A stretch of 64,000 nt of DNA from Sphingomonas ginsenosidivorax (GCF_007995065.1 NZ_VOQR01000001.1:2359001-2423000); one strand, 5' to 3'; positions 8,001-16,520 are shown, counted from the first letter of the stretch. Notes: generated from the letters alone by a model not told the origin. A program made the numbers and translations.

Positions 8001-9992
8001 TCGCAGTTCGCCGTCCGCGGCACTCGCGAAGTCCACCAGATCGATGAGCACCGGTGTTCCAGGCGCGAGCGGATCGACGAGGATGTTGGAGGGCTTCAGA
8101 TCACCGTGCGCCACCCTGCGGGAATGCAGGCCGTCCACGAGATCGCAAAGAGCCCGACAGAACTCCACGCGCGGCCCGATCTCGGTCCACTCCGTGGCAT
8201 CAGCGCGCAGCGTGGCCAGATCCGGGCTATCGACCCACTCCTGCACGGCGACGATGGCATCGTTCAGCCAGAACGCGTCGACGATCTTTGCGCAGCCGGG
8301 CGGCTGGGCGTTCACCATCTCCCGCAGGCGGTCGAGGAAATCCAGGATTCGCCCGCCCTCCCGCGTCTGATCGCCCCACGACGCGCGCTTCCACATCTTC
8401 ACAAGGAGGCCGCTCCCCTCGCGGCTGGATTTCCATATCGCCTTCGAGTCATCGTCGCGGATGGTCTCCAAGGCGGGATACTTCGAGTAGAGCTGCATTT
8501 GGCTCCGCACTTCTCCGCGATGCCGCTCGAGACCTTCCAGCACTTCCGCCGCCGTCGGCCGCTGAACCGTCGAGGTGTTGAATGCGGTTAGGGCGGTCCC
8601 TGCGTTCTTGAAACGACTGCGCGGGTCCCACGCCATCGCCGTCTCGAACCAGGAATGCAGCTCCGTGTAACCGTCCGTGGCGTCAATCGACGGATCCCAC
8701 TCCGGGGGGGCGCCTTCCTGGGCTACGGGCGGAAGGCCGAAGAGAATGCGATGGACGGTGGTTCCGAGGAGGAACACGTCGCGCTGCTTCGACGTGCCCC
8801 TGTCGCCGAGGATGTCCTCGGGCACGACGCCGCTAGAAAGAAACTGATACCGGCTCTCACCGAGCGTGTTCACCTGTGGATAGCTGGCCGCCATCAGGTG
8901 GGACAGCCTTACGGTCGAGGGGCGCTGGATCCAGACGCTGTGACCGCCGACGTCGAGATGCGAGGCCTCGGCGAGGTGCAGCGCATCGAGGGCTGAGATC
9001 AGTTGGCGGGCGAGTACGATCCGGTCGGACTTGCAGACCTCCTTCAGATCGACTGCGGCGAAGTCCATGAGACGCGTCAGGCGACGGCGCCGGTCGTAGA
9101 TCTCCCAATAGCCGACTCCGAAATCCGGGTCGCGCATCCTCCCGTCGAGGATCACCTCGTCGCATCTGTCGCTGCGGTCCTGAAGATAGGCGACGACCGC
9201 CTGCTCCCTGCCCGCGATCTCGCCACGCCCCTCCTCGGTCTGGAATTCGGTCGCCGCCTTGGAGAAGTCCCACAATCGAAGGACCCCGAGCGCTGGCGAC
9301 TGGCGTTCGTCGCTCGCATCGAACTCCGAATATATTCCACCGGGGTGCTGGAAGGCGGCGGCGTCGGATGCCGCGAAGAAGCCCCCGTAGCTGCGTCGGC
9401 CGGGTAGGAAGACGCCCTTCTTGACGTTGAAGAACTTCGACAGCTGGTCCTTCCATTCCGGAGACGTGAGGGGATGCGTGTTGAACCAGGCGGGCACGCG
9501 TCCGAAGATCGTCTCGCGCTGCTGTCGCGTCGCGAGCGACCGGATGAAGTCCTCGACGCCCATGACGCCCGCCCTCTCGGACGCGGCGATGCCGCCGAGC
9601 TCCTTGCTGCCGGTCAGCACTATCATCCGCTCCAGCTTGGGCACGGTGTAGGATCCCCGGGGTAGGTGCCTCTTGAGGTGGAGTTGGAGCAGTGGGAGGA
9701 TGTCGCGGACGTTCTGGGCGATCTTCTGGACGGGGGAGGCGCAGATGTCCTTGCCTCGATTGAACCAGCGCCCATCCCGGCTTTCGATTGGCCCGTCCCA
9801 GTCCTTGATGTCGGCGATGACGATGCGGTCATCCGTGACGATGATGATGTCGAGCTCGCGACTGACGCCGGGCGCCATCGCGAGGTCAAGGTTGGTGTAT
9901 GCGTACCAATGGCCCGGCAGCCCGGCCTGGAGCGTTTCGACGCCCTTCACCTCACGACGATGCACGCCGCGTCCGTTGTTCGTGATCTTCAA
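5028..9992 (-). CDS. NERD nuclease / pseudokinase / Ser-Thr kinase / SF1 helicase fusion
   Basis: A 1654-residue multidomain protein with a TTG start and purine-rich GGGGAAA before it. Residues about 10-130 form a NERD nuclease-like domain with a PD-(D/E)xK-type pair at D48 and D61-x-K63. Residues about 285-470 resemble a kinase fold whose catalytic loop reads HLDV and lacks a DFG, so probably a pseudokinase. Residues about 500-695 are a second kinase with K532 in LLVKMWK, catalytic loop HGDLKPSN (629-636) and DLVDF in the DFG position. A linker with an acidic stretch near 860-875 follows. The C-terminal part is an SF1 (UPF1/DNA2-type) helicase: GPPGTGKT 1077-1084, VDEAAR near 1325-1330, GDHKQLEP, QYRM, IDSYQGK and NVALSRA near 1592. 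Known defence proteins combine such domains (PglW: NERD plus kinase; Mokosh MkoA: kinase plus helicase). Anti-phage function is inferred. Confidence 0.9.
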   Translation of the reverse strand: MKITNNGRGVHRREVKGVETLQAGLPGHWYAYTNLDLAMAPGVSRELDIIIVTDDRIVIADIKDWDGPIESRDGRWFNRGKDICASPVQKIAQNVRDILPLLQLHLKRHLPRGSYTVPKLERMIVLTGSKELGGIAASERAGVMGVEDFIRSLATRQQRETIFGRVPAWFNTHPLTSPEWKDQLSKFFNVKKGVFLPGRRSYGGFFAASDAAAFQHPGGIYSEFDASDERQSPALGVLRLWDFSKAATEFQTEEGRGEIAGREQAVVAYLQDRSDRCDEVILDGRMRDPDFGVGYWEIYDRRRRLTRLMDFAAVDLKEVCKSDRIVLARQLISALDALHLAEASHLDVGGHSVWIQRPSTVRLSHLMAASYPQVNTLGESRYQFLSSGVVPEDILGDRGTSKQRDVFLLGTTVHRILFGLPPVAQEGAPPEWDPSIDATDGYTELHSWFETAMAWDPRSRFKNAGTALTAFNTSTVQRPTAAEVLEGLERHRGEVRSQMQLYSKYPALETIRDDDSKAIWKSSREGSGLLVKMWKRASWGDQTREGGRILDFLDRLREMVNAQPPGCAKIVDAFWLNDAIVAVQEWVDSPDLATLRADATEWTEIGPRVEFCRALCDLVDGLHSRRVAHGDLKPSNILVDPLAPGTPVLIDLVDFASAADGELRTTMYAPEAGGRYERDRFAVTRIVEQLLEHVEGDARLNELVTDAIEKIRTAEPPNSTLLPLIEALEAAAVEEADEAAPILTLSWPGQRSGVLLPDEGRYFLRRAPYRRAIVIRGACEEIEVEIDPAARPFRISRRPVGQGLISSVSKHEFGELDALIELVEGPAGDLQALMPLFERADVVERLMAPTTQLPASVAGEDEEDAQDDVVEDVPGEALAEITADAPPPTGIVDVASLWNRLIDAEKDLVTYGEATEDSGFNKEARRHLVPFDLLGGSFDYNRLDRVMVERLDSRGSWRSIASLDVQRSRPDALFLDGSRFDGRNGSLVKQFDQLRFRSRFEETSLDRRHAAVSRITKRNSRTRDLIDLFDPRLAAKPKTLNEQFDAKDLEKLYGLNSVQAEALAKVLRTRPLALVQGPPGTGKTVFIAALVHAALTSGLVRNVLLSSQAHEAVNNAAEAVLKLFAKTGDVPSILRVGNENVVSDRLLPFHSERVERLFKDGFRAEMRERLAIAGRGLGLDEGLIEQLVHIEIAIRPLARHLEELEDEEDAAARENALRLTLEQQLDPLRIGRDAVRDVPAAALVALLVEACLSQLQFDRRPSPDRIARFHAVAAMSREFIASVSSEQRSFETFLAGTRQIVAGTCVGLGRSSLGLTATPFDLVIVDEAARCTASELAVPIQAGEWVVLVGDHKQLEPMHERKVVEDVAQHLGVSEIEVARSDFERVFETSYGEAAGQTLRTQYRMLPPIGDLVSSSFYARSPLQHGRTIPELDLASLPRELSHPLVWVDTSDLGERGRQSDTDTRGSLFNTAEADAIVLLLKRWSEHPEFLEHLQQPSPHAHAIGIICAYSKQRDVIRRKIQGANISPILRAALKIDTIDSYQGKQNPIVIVSLVRNNRDGGMEGDTKMIRPGFLSTPNRINVALSRAMDRLVIVGSRTRWKTGSPMASVAGGFRRKEEAGDALEISAAELLNAAPPAGSSGPSAATTGKEMAE

Positions 9993-10329
9993 ATGCTTTC
10001 CCCGGTCCCAGCGTACCGAAGGTCCACAAGTGAAGGGGCCTCGTCAACCGTTCATGAACCGGTGTCTGGCCGTCGTCGGGATAAACTCGACTCCGGGACT
10101 CCGCGTCGACGCTGGCGCCGCGCCATCGCCCATGCGAAGGCCTCGCGCCGGAGCGCTGCGACGCGACCAGGCGGCACCTGACCTTGTGTGGGGAACGTCT
10201 GACCACCTCGCGGCAGTTCATTCTACTCCTTCTACACGCCTCGGACTGCCATGATTGCGCAATCGACGGTCGTAACGTGACCTCAATGAAACGGTGACGC
10301 CAAACGATCGGCGTCGTATTACCGGCGCC
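9993..10329. other. Divergent promoter region, defence operon / sensor kinase
   Basis: About 340 bases between the TTG start of the large minus-strand gene and the plus-strand histidine kinase. It holds both promoters. I find no strong inverted repeat and no small gene here. Reading frames through it continue from neighbours or are Arg/Ser-rich shadows. Confidence 0.4.
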
Positions 10330-11385
10330 ATGAATAAATCGGCCATCGAACCAGTTGCCACACAGGGTCCGATGCGCTGGATCGAGCGGCTTCCCATAGC
10401 GCGGGAACGTCCCGTTATCGGGATGGTGGCCACACTCGCGATCGTGGCTGCGGCGTGGCTGCTACGTACGGTGGCGGATCCGCTGCTTCCCCCCGGCTTT
10501 CCCTACGTCACCTTCTTTCCTGCCGTGATCATCACGTCATTCCTGTTTGGCGTCCGGCTGGGCAGCCTGTCGGCGCTGCTATGCGGTCTCGTCGCATGGT
10601 ACTTCTTCATTCCGCCTGCTCGCGGCTTCGTACTGACCCAGGGCGCAGGTTTTGCCTTGGCGTTCTACGTGTTGGTGGTCGCGACCGACCTCGCACTCGT
10701 GCACTGGATGCAGGTTGCGAATAGCCGCTTGGCACGAGAGCGGGAAACGAACCGCATACTCGCGAATACAAGAGAGATGCTGTTCCGCGAGCTTCAACAT
10801 CGCGTGTCCAACAATCTTCAGGTCGCAGCCGGACTTCTGGTGATGCAGAAACGGCAACTGAATGATGTCGACGCCAAAGCCGCGCTCGACGAAGCAGGCA
10901 CGAGGCTTGCCCTCATCGGTCGGATCAGTCGACAGATCTATGATCCATCGGGTACCGCTCAGCCACTGGTGCCCTTCCTGGACGAACTATGCCGCAGCGT
11001 CGTCGATGCGAGCGGCCGCTGTGACGTGACGCTCAGCGTGTCCGGAGACGATCGAATCCGGCTTCAACCGGACGCGGCGGTACCCACTGCTCTCATCGTG
11101 GCCGAAGCCGTCGCCAACGCCATCGAGCACGGCCTGGCCAATGAAAGGGCGGGCTTGATCGGCGTCGAGGTCTGGCGCGACCCAACTGGGGCCCTCGAAA
11201 TAACGATCCGGGACGATGGCCACGGGCTTCCTGTAGATTTCGAAATGGACGCGGGCACGAGCTTGGGTCTGCGGATCGCGACTACGCTTGCCCGCGGCCA
11301 GTCAGGGCGCTTCCATATTGCCGACCATGACGGCACGCTGGCTACCTTGGCGCTGCCAGCGCATCTGGTCGCAACCGAGGAATAG
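10330..11385 (+). CDS. Membrane sensor histidine kinase, DUF4118 plus HisKA_2 type
   Basis: Signal-transducing kinase of 351 residues. The N-terminal part has about four hydrophobic segments (residues 35-130) in the arrangement of the KdpD-like DUF4118 sensor: PPGFPYVTFFPAVIITS, then FGVRLGSLSALLCGLVAWYFF. A short linker leads to the phosphoacceptor FRELQHRVSNNLQ, with His near residue 156, typical of the HisKA_2 family used in alphaproteobacterial general stress and light signalling. The ATPase domain shows VAEAVANAIEHG and DDGHGLP, but the last G-box is weak. A GTG at 10294 would add 12 residues; I use the ATG because the extension is polar and lacks a better ribosome site. No response regulator lies beside it, so its partner is encoded elsewhere. 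Confidence 0.85.
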   Translation: MNKSAIEPVATQGPMRWIERLPIARERPVIGMVATLAIVAAAWLLRTVADPLLPPGFPYVTFFPAVIITSFLFGVRLGSLSALLCGLVAWYFFIPPARGFVLTQGAGFALAFYVLVVATDLALVHWMQVANSRLARERETNRILANTREMLFRELQHRVSNNLQVAAGLLVMQKRQLNDVDAKAALDEAGTRLALIGRISRQIYDPSGTAQPLVPFLDELCRSVVDASGRCDVTLSVSGDDRIRLQPDAAVPTALIVAEAVANAIEHGLANERAGLIGVEVWRDPTGALEITIRDDGHGLPVDFEMDAGTSLGLRIATTLARGQSGRFHIADHDGTLATLALPAHLVATEE

Positions 11386-11499
11386 ACTTCGAGGCAGCCG
11401 AGCGGCTAGGTGAGCCTCCACCGTCGGCTGTCCCGCTTGTCCGCTGATGGAGGATGACGTCGAGTTCCCCCTCGGCACATTCGGGTTGGCGACGATCTG

Positions 11500-11511
11500 A
11501 TCACGCGTGAT
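11500..11511. promoter_or_regulatory. Perfect palindrome ATCACGCGTGAT
   Basis: A loopless 12-base perfect palindrome (ATCACGCGTGAT) in the gap downstream of the sensor kinase. Its symmetry fits a dimeric repressor site, but no regulator can be assigned and the distance to the next start is more than 400 bases. Confidence 0.3.
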
Positions 11512-11692
11512 GTGTTGCCAAGCCCGTTAACATGACCGCGCTCCGTGAGACCCGCCGAAGTCCGAAAGTTACCTGGGCTTCTCGTTGCTACATAAAATGG
11601 TCGGCCGCTGTATCGAACCTCGGGATAGAAAACCCGCTCTGCTTACTCGACGGCATCGAAACCGATCGTGTAACTGCGGCAGGTACCGAACA

Positions 11693-11717
11693 GGAACTCG
11701 TCTTATCCGCGGCCGTT
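11693..11717 (+). promoter_or_regulatory. Possible EcfG-type general-stress promoter
   Basis: GGAAC at 11693-11697 and CGTT at 11714-11717 are separated by 16 bases, the spacing and sequence known for EcfG (general stress sigma factor) promoters in Alphaproteobacteria. It points toward the secreted protein at 11933 but would leave a leader of about 210 bases. A chance match is possible. Confidence 0.35.
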
Positions 11718-11932
11718 CAGAAGTTCACAACAGTTCTTCGAAGCGGTCGTCATTCATTCCCCGCCTGTACGGCCAGACGCTTTCCGCAAATCCGCAGCGG
11801 TTCGGTATGGCGGCGGTCGTAGCGTTTGTTTACCATCTTCCTTACTTCCGACGCGGAAGAGACCAATCGTCAGAAGCATCGCTCCTTGCCCACCGCGGCC
11901 CAAGTCGTACAAAGATGCAAAGAGGTGCGAAG

Positions 11933-13216
11933 ATGAGCAGAGTGGGGAGAGACACCGGATCGGCCTTTGCCGCCATCGCCGCGGTACTAGCGTCTCTGCC
12001 GGCCTTGGCGAATGCTCAAGCCTTGACGGACGAGCGCATGATCGTCGCGAGCGAGGAGGTGGTAATCACCTTCGAGGGCAAGACCGTGACGATGGCGAAG
12101 GATAAGCGCACCGCACGGGTGAACTTGTACCTGGCCAAGGCCGACGAACACGGTGCCGTACGTTACGCTGTCGATGTAGAAGAGGACTGCACGCGGCGCA
12201 TGGAGCGTGAGGTGCGCTCGACGGCGTACAGGCCGGACGGCACGTCCCCGACAATCAAGGCAGACCCAGGCGACCATGCGTTCAAGCCAGTGGAGAAGGA
12301 GAGCTTCCCTCGTGTGATCCTGGAACACCTCTGCGGCATCACGCAGCTAGAAGCGCCAAAGGGCGGCATCTATCTCACTGCACCCGGCACAACCGTCGCG
12401 CATGGCGTGTTTGCGTTGCTCGCGCTGGGTATCGAGAACGAGCCGGCCGCTCAACTCGCCAGCAAACTCTACGATGATCCTGAAACGCTGAAGTCCGCGC
12501 TCGACGAGCAGAAGGTGAAGGCGGAGCAGCGGCCAGCCGTCATCAAGGCGCTGGACGCCCAGATCGCGCCAGAGGCGAAACCTCCACCGCCGATCGTGTC
12601 GCTGGCCTCGGCCGTGGCGAGCGGGCATGTCGGTCGATACATGCACTCGGAGATGGAACTGGCGTCGGGTCTGTGGCTGAAGGCCGATGGCACGTTCGAG
12701 TATTTTCTGACGGTCGGCTCGCTCGACGAAGCTGCCAAGGGGCGTTGGACCGCGGCCGGGAACCGGATCACTCTGATCAACGATCCAGTTCCGGTGCCGC
12801 CGACGATCACGCAGGGTGAGGCGAGGCTCGACGCGGCGGGGGGCTTTCGTGTGAAGGTCGCCCTGCCCTCGGGTCGTGGCGTGCAAGGCGTGGACGTTCT
12901 GGTAGGCTTCGACCGCGGCGAGCCGGCGAGCGACTACACACAGACGGATGGCTGGGCACTCGCTAAGGATGAGAAACGCGAACCGCGATGGGTGCAACTG
13001 TCCATGTCATCGTACGGACTAACATCACCGCGCTTCCCGATCGACGCCAAGAAAGCTAACTTAATCAGCTACACCCTCATGCCGAACGACATCGGCGTCG
13101 TGGATCTGCGAAATGCTCCCATAACCGTGAAGGGAGACATGCTGTCGCTTGGTCGCCAGGGGCAGACGATGCTGTTCAAGCGACGGAGCGGCCAAACCGA
13201 TGAACAAGAAAAATGA
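11933..13216 (+). CDS. Secreted or periplasmic protein of unknown function
   Basis: Encodes 427 residues. I start at this ATG, with GAGGTG eight bases before it, because the product then opens with MSRVGRDTGSAFAAIAAVLA and a signal-peptidase site near ALANAQA. The N-terminal half contains acidic and basic patches and a paired Cys (VEEDCTRR and EHLCGIT) that could form a disulphide in the periplasm. The C-terminal half, from about residue 215, looks beta-rich: GLWLKADGTFEYFLTVGSLDEAAKG, WTAAGNRITLIND and DMLSLGRQGQTMLFKR, as in lipocalin-like or copper-resistance-style repeats, but I cannot name a family. A loopless palindrome (GCCGATCGATCGGC, 13217-13230) follows the stop directly. It stands alone, possibly with a stress-type promoter. 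Confidence 0.75.
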   Translation: MSRVGRDTGSAFAAIAAVLASLPALANAQALTDERMIVASEEVVITFEGKTVTMAKDKRTARVNLYLAKADEHGAVRYAVDVEEDCTRRMEREVRSTAYRPDGTSPTIKADPGDHAFKPVEKESFPRVILEHLCGITQLEAPKGGIYLTAPGTTVAHGVFALLALGIENEPAAQLASKLYDDPETLKSALDEQKVKAEQRPAVIKALDAQIAPEAKPPPPIVSLASAVASGHVGRYMHSEMELASGLWLKADGTFEYFLTVGSLDEAAKGRWTAAGNRITLINDPVPVPPTITQGEARLDAAGGFRVKVALPSGRGVQGVDVLVGFDRGEPASDYTQTDGWALAKDEKREPRWVQLSMSSYGLTSPRFPIDAKKANLISYTLMPNDIGVVDLRNAPITVKGDMLSLGRQGQTMLFKRRSGQTDEQEK

Positions 13217-13548
13217 GCCGATCGATCGGCTGATCGTCCCCCGCGATCGGGCCAATGGCGGCGCGGGTCCCTGGTGGAAGCAGTCTCCTCTCGCCTGCTG
13301 GTTCTTCGCGATGACGGGATTCGACGCGTTGGCGCTCCTGTTTGCATCCGGCGTAAGCGGACGGTCGAGGGGCTTCCGGTCCTGTTGCCGAACGAGCCGA
13401 CTTCGCCGTTGCTGACGGATGGGTTTCGGGAGGCTGGAAACGATAGCTGCCCTTGGTGACGTCGGAATTTCTCGGAAAGGATGTTTCGGGGAGCTCGATT
13501 ATCTCGAGCGACAGCATCAACCGGCTTCACGCCAGATGTGCATGTCTA
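13217..13548. other. Gap between converging genes
   Basis: About 330 bases between the stop codons of the secreted protein (plus) and the AraC regulator (minus). It starts with the perfect 14-base palindrome at 13217-13230. A short plus-strand frame with MNKKNEPIDRLIVP is visible but has no recognisable content, and it shares space with Arg-rich frames on both strands. I see no real gene. Confidence 0.4.
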
Positions 13549-14421
13549 TTAGTTCCTACTGGCCCGTAGCCTTGCAGCATCGCGAGCAGGTGGCATGCCG
13601 AACATTCGCGTGTATTCCCGACTGAACTGCGAGGCGCTTTCATATCCGACCGCGAATGCCGCGCTTGTCGCATCGGCGTCGGCGAACAGTAGCCGCCTCG
13701 CTTCCTGCAGGCGGAGAGTTTTCTGATATTGCAGGGGGCTCATGGCGGTGGCCGCCCGGAAATGGCGATGAAACGTTGCCACGCTCATCCCCGCGATCTC
13801 CACCAGTTCTTCAATTTTGACGACGCGGTCCAAATTCGTGCGCAAATGGGCGATGGTATCCCGAACTTGTGAAATCCGGCTACCCGCTCGCGCTGCCTGG
13901 CGAAGCACCGCGCCTTGCGGTCCCTGCAAAATGCGAAACAGAATTTCACGCTCGATCAAAGGTGCCAGCATGTCGATTTCGTCTGGCGCATCGAGCAGTC
14001 GTAACATCCGTGACCAGGCATCAAGCAGTTCTGGCGTCATCGCGCCCACGGCGAAAGCGGTGGTATCGCCTTCGTCTTTCTGAGGTCCGTCGACAACCAG
14101 GTTCGAAAGGATCTCCTGGTCGATCGCGAGCCGTACTGCGACGTAGGGCGCCTCAGGCAAATACTCGATCGTGACGCGCGATGCGGGCACGTCAATTGAA
14201 GCAATGAAAAAATGATTGCCGTCATAATGCAGTGTGCGGTCGCCGATGACCACCTGCTTGCTGCCGCGCAACACGATGCCAAGCATGGGCTGGTATAGGG
14301 TCCCGATCGGCCAGCCCTGCTTTTGCGCGACATGGAGGCTAACGCGCGGGATCGAGGCGCCATCCGATTGATTGGCGTGGCGGTAGGCCAGATCGGCGAG
14401 CGTTTCGCACATAAAATCCAT
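13549..14421 (-). CDS. AraC-family transcriptional regulator
   Basis: DNA-binding regulator of 290 residues. The N-terminal 170 or so residues match the AraC_N effector domain often seen in regulators next to oxidoreductases: QPMLGIVLRGSKQVVIGD, then NHFFIASIDVPASR. The C-terminus holds the two helix-turn-helix motifs: VKIEELVEIAGMSVATFHRHF and SAAFAVGYESASQFSREY, followed by the closing FGMPPARD. I start at the ATG at 14421, preceded by GGTGAAAAG; a TTG at 14442 is the longer choice. It is divergent from the aldo/keto reductase at 14574, with 152 bases between, and most likely controls it. The inducer is unknown, perhaps an aldehyde (inference). Confidence 0.9.
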   Translation of the reverse strand: MDFMCETLADLAYRHANQSDGASIPRVSLHVAQKQGWPIGTLYQPMLGIVLRGSKQVVIGDRTLHYDGNHFFIASIDVPASRVTIEYLPEAPYVAVRLAIDQEILSNLVVDGPQKDEGDTTAFAVGAMTPELLDAWSRMLRLLDAPDEIDMLAPLIEREILFRILQGPQGAVLRQAARAGSRISQVRDTIAHLRTNLDRVVKIEELVEIAGMSVATFHRHFRAATAMSPLQYQKTLRLQEARRLLFADADATSAAFAVGYESASQFSREYTRMFGMPPARDAARLRASRN

Positions 14422-14573
14422 ATGCTTTTCACCGAACGTCAAGGCAAGCGTCTACCAGATTGGTTCAACTCGTGATCGGATCGAGCAAAAGTTTGCGACA
14501 ATCCGGCGCGAGGAAGCTGTGCGCGCGCTCTATCGCGGGGACATCGGCTGCCCGTTTCCTCCAGGAGAACCTT

Positions 14574-15623
14574 ATGCGCTACAATATTCTCGGTCACACC
14601 GGCCTGTTCGTTTCCGAACTCTGCCTCGGCACCATGACCTTCGGCGGCGGGAGCGGGATCTACAGCAGCATGGGCGGCCTGCAGCAGGGAGACGCTGACG
14701 GTTTGCTAAAGACTGCGATCGATGCCGGCATCAACTTCATCGATACGTCCGACGTCTACTCAAAAGGCCTCTCCGAACAGATCACTGGCGAAGCGCTGCG
14801 CAACGCTGGGATCGCACGGGAAGACGTGATCGTTGCCACAAAGTTCTTCGGGCCAACGGGCGACGGCCCGAACGCGCGCGGCACGTCCCGCTCGCATTTG
14901 CTCTACGCCCTGGAGGCGAGCCTCAAGCGCCTCCAAGTCGACCATATCGATCTTTACCAGATCCACGGCTTTGACCAGATCACGCCGATGGAGGAGACGC
15001 TGCGTGCACTCGAAACGGTCGTCCAACAGGGCAAGGTCCGCTATATCGGCGTCTCCAATTGGGCCGCTTGGCAGATCGCAAAGGCGGTCGGTATTTCCAA
15101 CCAGTTCAACCTGTCTCGCTTCGCTTCGCTTCAGGCACATTATACGATCGCCGGGCGCGATCTCGAGCGTGAACTGGTGCCGATGGTGGAATCCGAAGGC
15201 ATCGGCCTGATGGTGTGGAGTCCGCTGGCGGGCGGTTTTCTATCAGGCAAATACAGCCGCGACGGCGCCAAGGATGGCGACAACCGCCGCGCCACCTTTG
15301 ATTTTCCCCCGGTCAATGAGGAACGCGGCTATGACGTGATCGATGCGATGAAGCCGATCGCGGAAGCTAAGTGCGTCTCGATTGCTCAGATCGCGCTCGC
15401 TTGGCTGCTCCACCAAAAGGCCGTCACCAGCGTCGTCATCGGTGCCAAGAAGCCGGAGCAACTCGATGACAACCTCGCCGCGACCAAGGTGGCGCTGACC
15501 GACGCCGAACTGAGCACACTCGACGAAGTCAGCAAGCTGCCTGGGGAATATCCCGGCTGGGTATTCGAGTTCCAGAGCAAGGTCCGCGGTGACCAGCTCA
15601 AGCGGGAACCGCGCGGAGCCTAA
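14574..15623 (+). CDS. Aldo/keto reductase
   Basis: NADPH-dependent reductase of the aldo/keto reductase superfamily, 349 residues, cytoplasmic. It has the family's (beta/alpha)8 landmarks: GLFVSELCLGTMTFG at the N-terminus, the catalytic FIDTSDVYSKG segment with Asp and Tyr, VIVATKF with the active-site Lys, HIDLYQIHGFD with the His, GVSNWAAWQI, VWSPLAGGFLSGKY and the cofactor segment SVVIGAKKPEQL. Length and order fit the branch often annotated as general stress/organic hydroperoxide-type reductases. AGGAGA lies seven bases upstream of the ATG, excluding a longer in-frame start at 14460. It probably reduces aldehydes or ketones under control of the divergent AraC regulator; the substrate cannot be read. 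Confidence 0.92.
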   Translation: MRYNILGHTGLFVSELCLGTMTFGGGSGIYSSMGGLQQGDADGLLKTAIDAGINFIDTSDVYSKGLSEQITGEALRNAGIAREDVIVATKFFGPTGDGPNARGTSRSHLLYALEASLKRLQVDHIDLYQIHGFDQITPMEETLRALETVVQQGKVRYIGVSNWAAWQIAKAVGISNQFNLSRFASLQAHYTIAGRDLERELVPMVESEGIGLMVWSPLAGGFLSGKYSRDGAKDGDNRRATFDFPPVNEERGYDVIDAMKPIAEAKCVSIAQIALAWLLHQKAVTSVVIGAKKPEQLDDNLAATKVALTDAELSTLDEVSKLPGEYPGWVFEFQSKVRGDQLKREPRGA

Positions 15624-16060
15624 GCCCCTGTCTACATTTAATGGCCCAGACAGCTTCAACTAGGCCGAGCGGCAGCTTTCATCAGGACCGGACGTTCATC
15701 AAACCAGATGTAAGCGACCGGCTCTGGTCAATAGCTACCGGCGCGATCACATCTTAATTTCGGACATTGGCCAGCCGCTCACGCTTCCTAACTTTCGACA
15801 AATGTTCAGGTCCGTCCGAGCGTGCGCATGGCGCGTTCGGGCTGATCGTAATTCAATCCGTAGGTTGCAGCGTTATCAGCGAAGGCGTTTCGCGCTGAAA
15901 GAACAGTTCTTACGATTCCGGTACCTTCCCGCGATGCCCAGATTCCCAGGGTTATACGACAGCCACTCGTCACGGAAGGCACCGGCATTCGCAGGCCACC
16001 GGCAAGCGCGTTCGAAGGCTGCCCATCACGATCTACAAGCTGCTGAAACGGAGGTTCCGC
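15624..16060. other. Gene-free stretch before a remnant cluster
   Basis: About 440 bases after the aldo/keto reductase. Short open frames exist on both strands but show no family content. This is the left end of a zone of decayed genes reaching to about 16.6 kb. Confidence 0.4.
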
Positions 16061-16213
16061 TTGACCGTTAGGCTGAAGCACTTTCCAATTCAGGTCGCGA
16101 TCACCGGTGCCAGTTCGGGCATCGGGCTGGTTACGGCAAAGCTCGCCGCTGGCTTCGGTGCGAAAGTCGTGCTCGGGACAAAGTTTGGCACCTCGCTGTG
16201 GAGAATGGCTTGA
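16061..16213 (+). pseudogene. SDR N-terminal remnant
   Basis: The frame reads QVAITGASSGIGLVTAKLAA then GAKVVLGTK before a stop at 16211. This is the NAD(P)-binding start of a short-chain dehydrogenase: the TGxxxGIG glycine motif followed by the second beta strand. Only about 50 of roughly 250 residues remain. Downstream bases in another frame (LAVENG) look like a continuation after a frameshift, then family likeness is lost. Confidence 0.6.
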
Positions 16214-16520
16214 GGTTCGAGGACCTTGGCGAGATGCAGGATTTACCCTGTTGGGTGGATATACCTTGGCGGTACGTCCCTCTCAGCGCCGCCGCATCGC
16301 CAATCTGGATTTCATGGGATCGACCGCGCCGTTAAGTACAGGATCAGTTTACGCTTGGCTCAGATCTCAGTGGCAATTCTCGTGGCGATAAGGTTGTCGC
16401 GAAAGGACCGGTCCTGGGGCGCGAACACGTCATCGAGAGCGGGCGAGGCCCTAAGTCATATTCCGCTAGGCATCAGGAGCACGAGCATCTGCTTGTGGCC
16501 GGTCGGACAACCTCGTTGCG

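Larger units (their letters stand above)
11386..11932. other. Long 5' region of a secreted-protein gene
   Basis: About 550 bases. An open frame in phase with the downstream gene runs through much of it (from 11585), but its translation is Arg/Ser-rich and it precedes a clean signal peptide, so I treat it as non-coding. It contains a perfect 12-base palindrome (11500-11511) and a possible stress-sigma promoter (11693-11717), listed separately. Confidence 0.45.

Noticed and set aside
3562-9992. Calling the operon BREX/Pgl
   Set aside because: PglW-like NERD plus kinase is present, but no PglX methyltransferase, PglZ phosphatase or BrxC/BrxL-like protein is nearby.
13149-13415. Short plus-strand frame (MNKKNEPIDRLIVP)
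   Set aside because: Begins inside the end of a real gene, ends in Arg/Ser-rich sequence, no family likeness.
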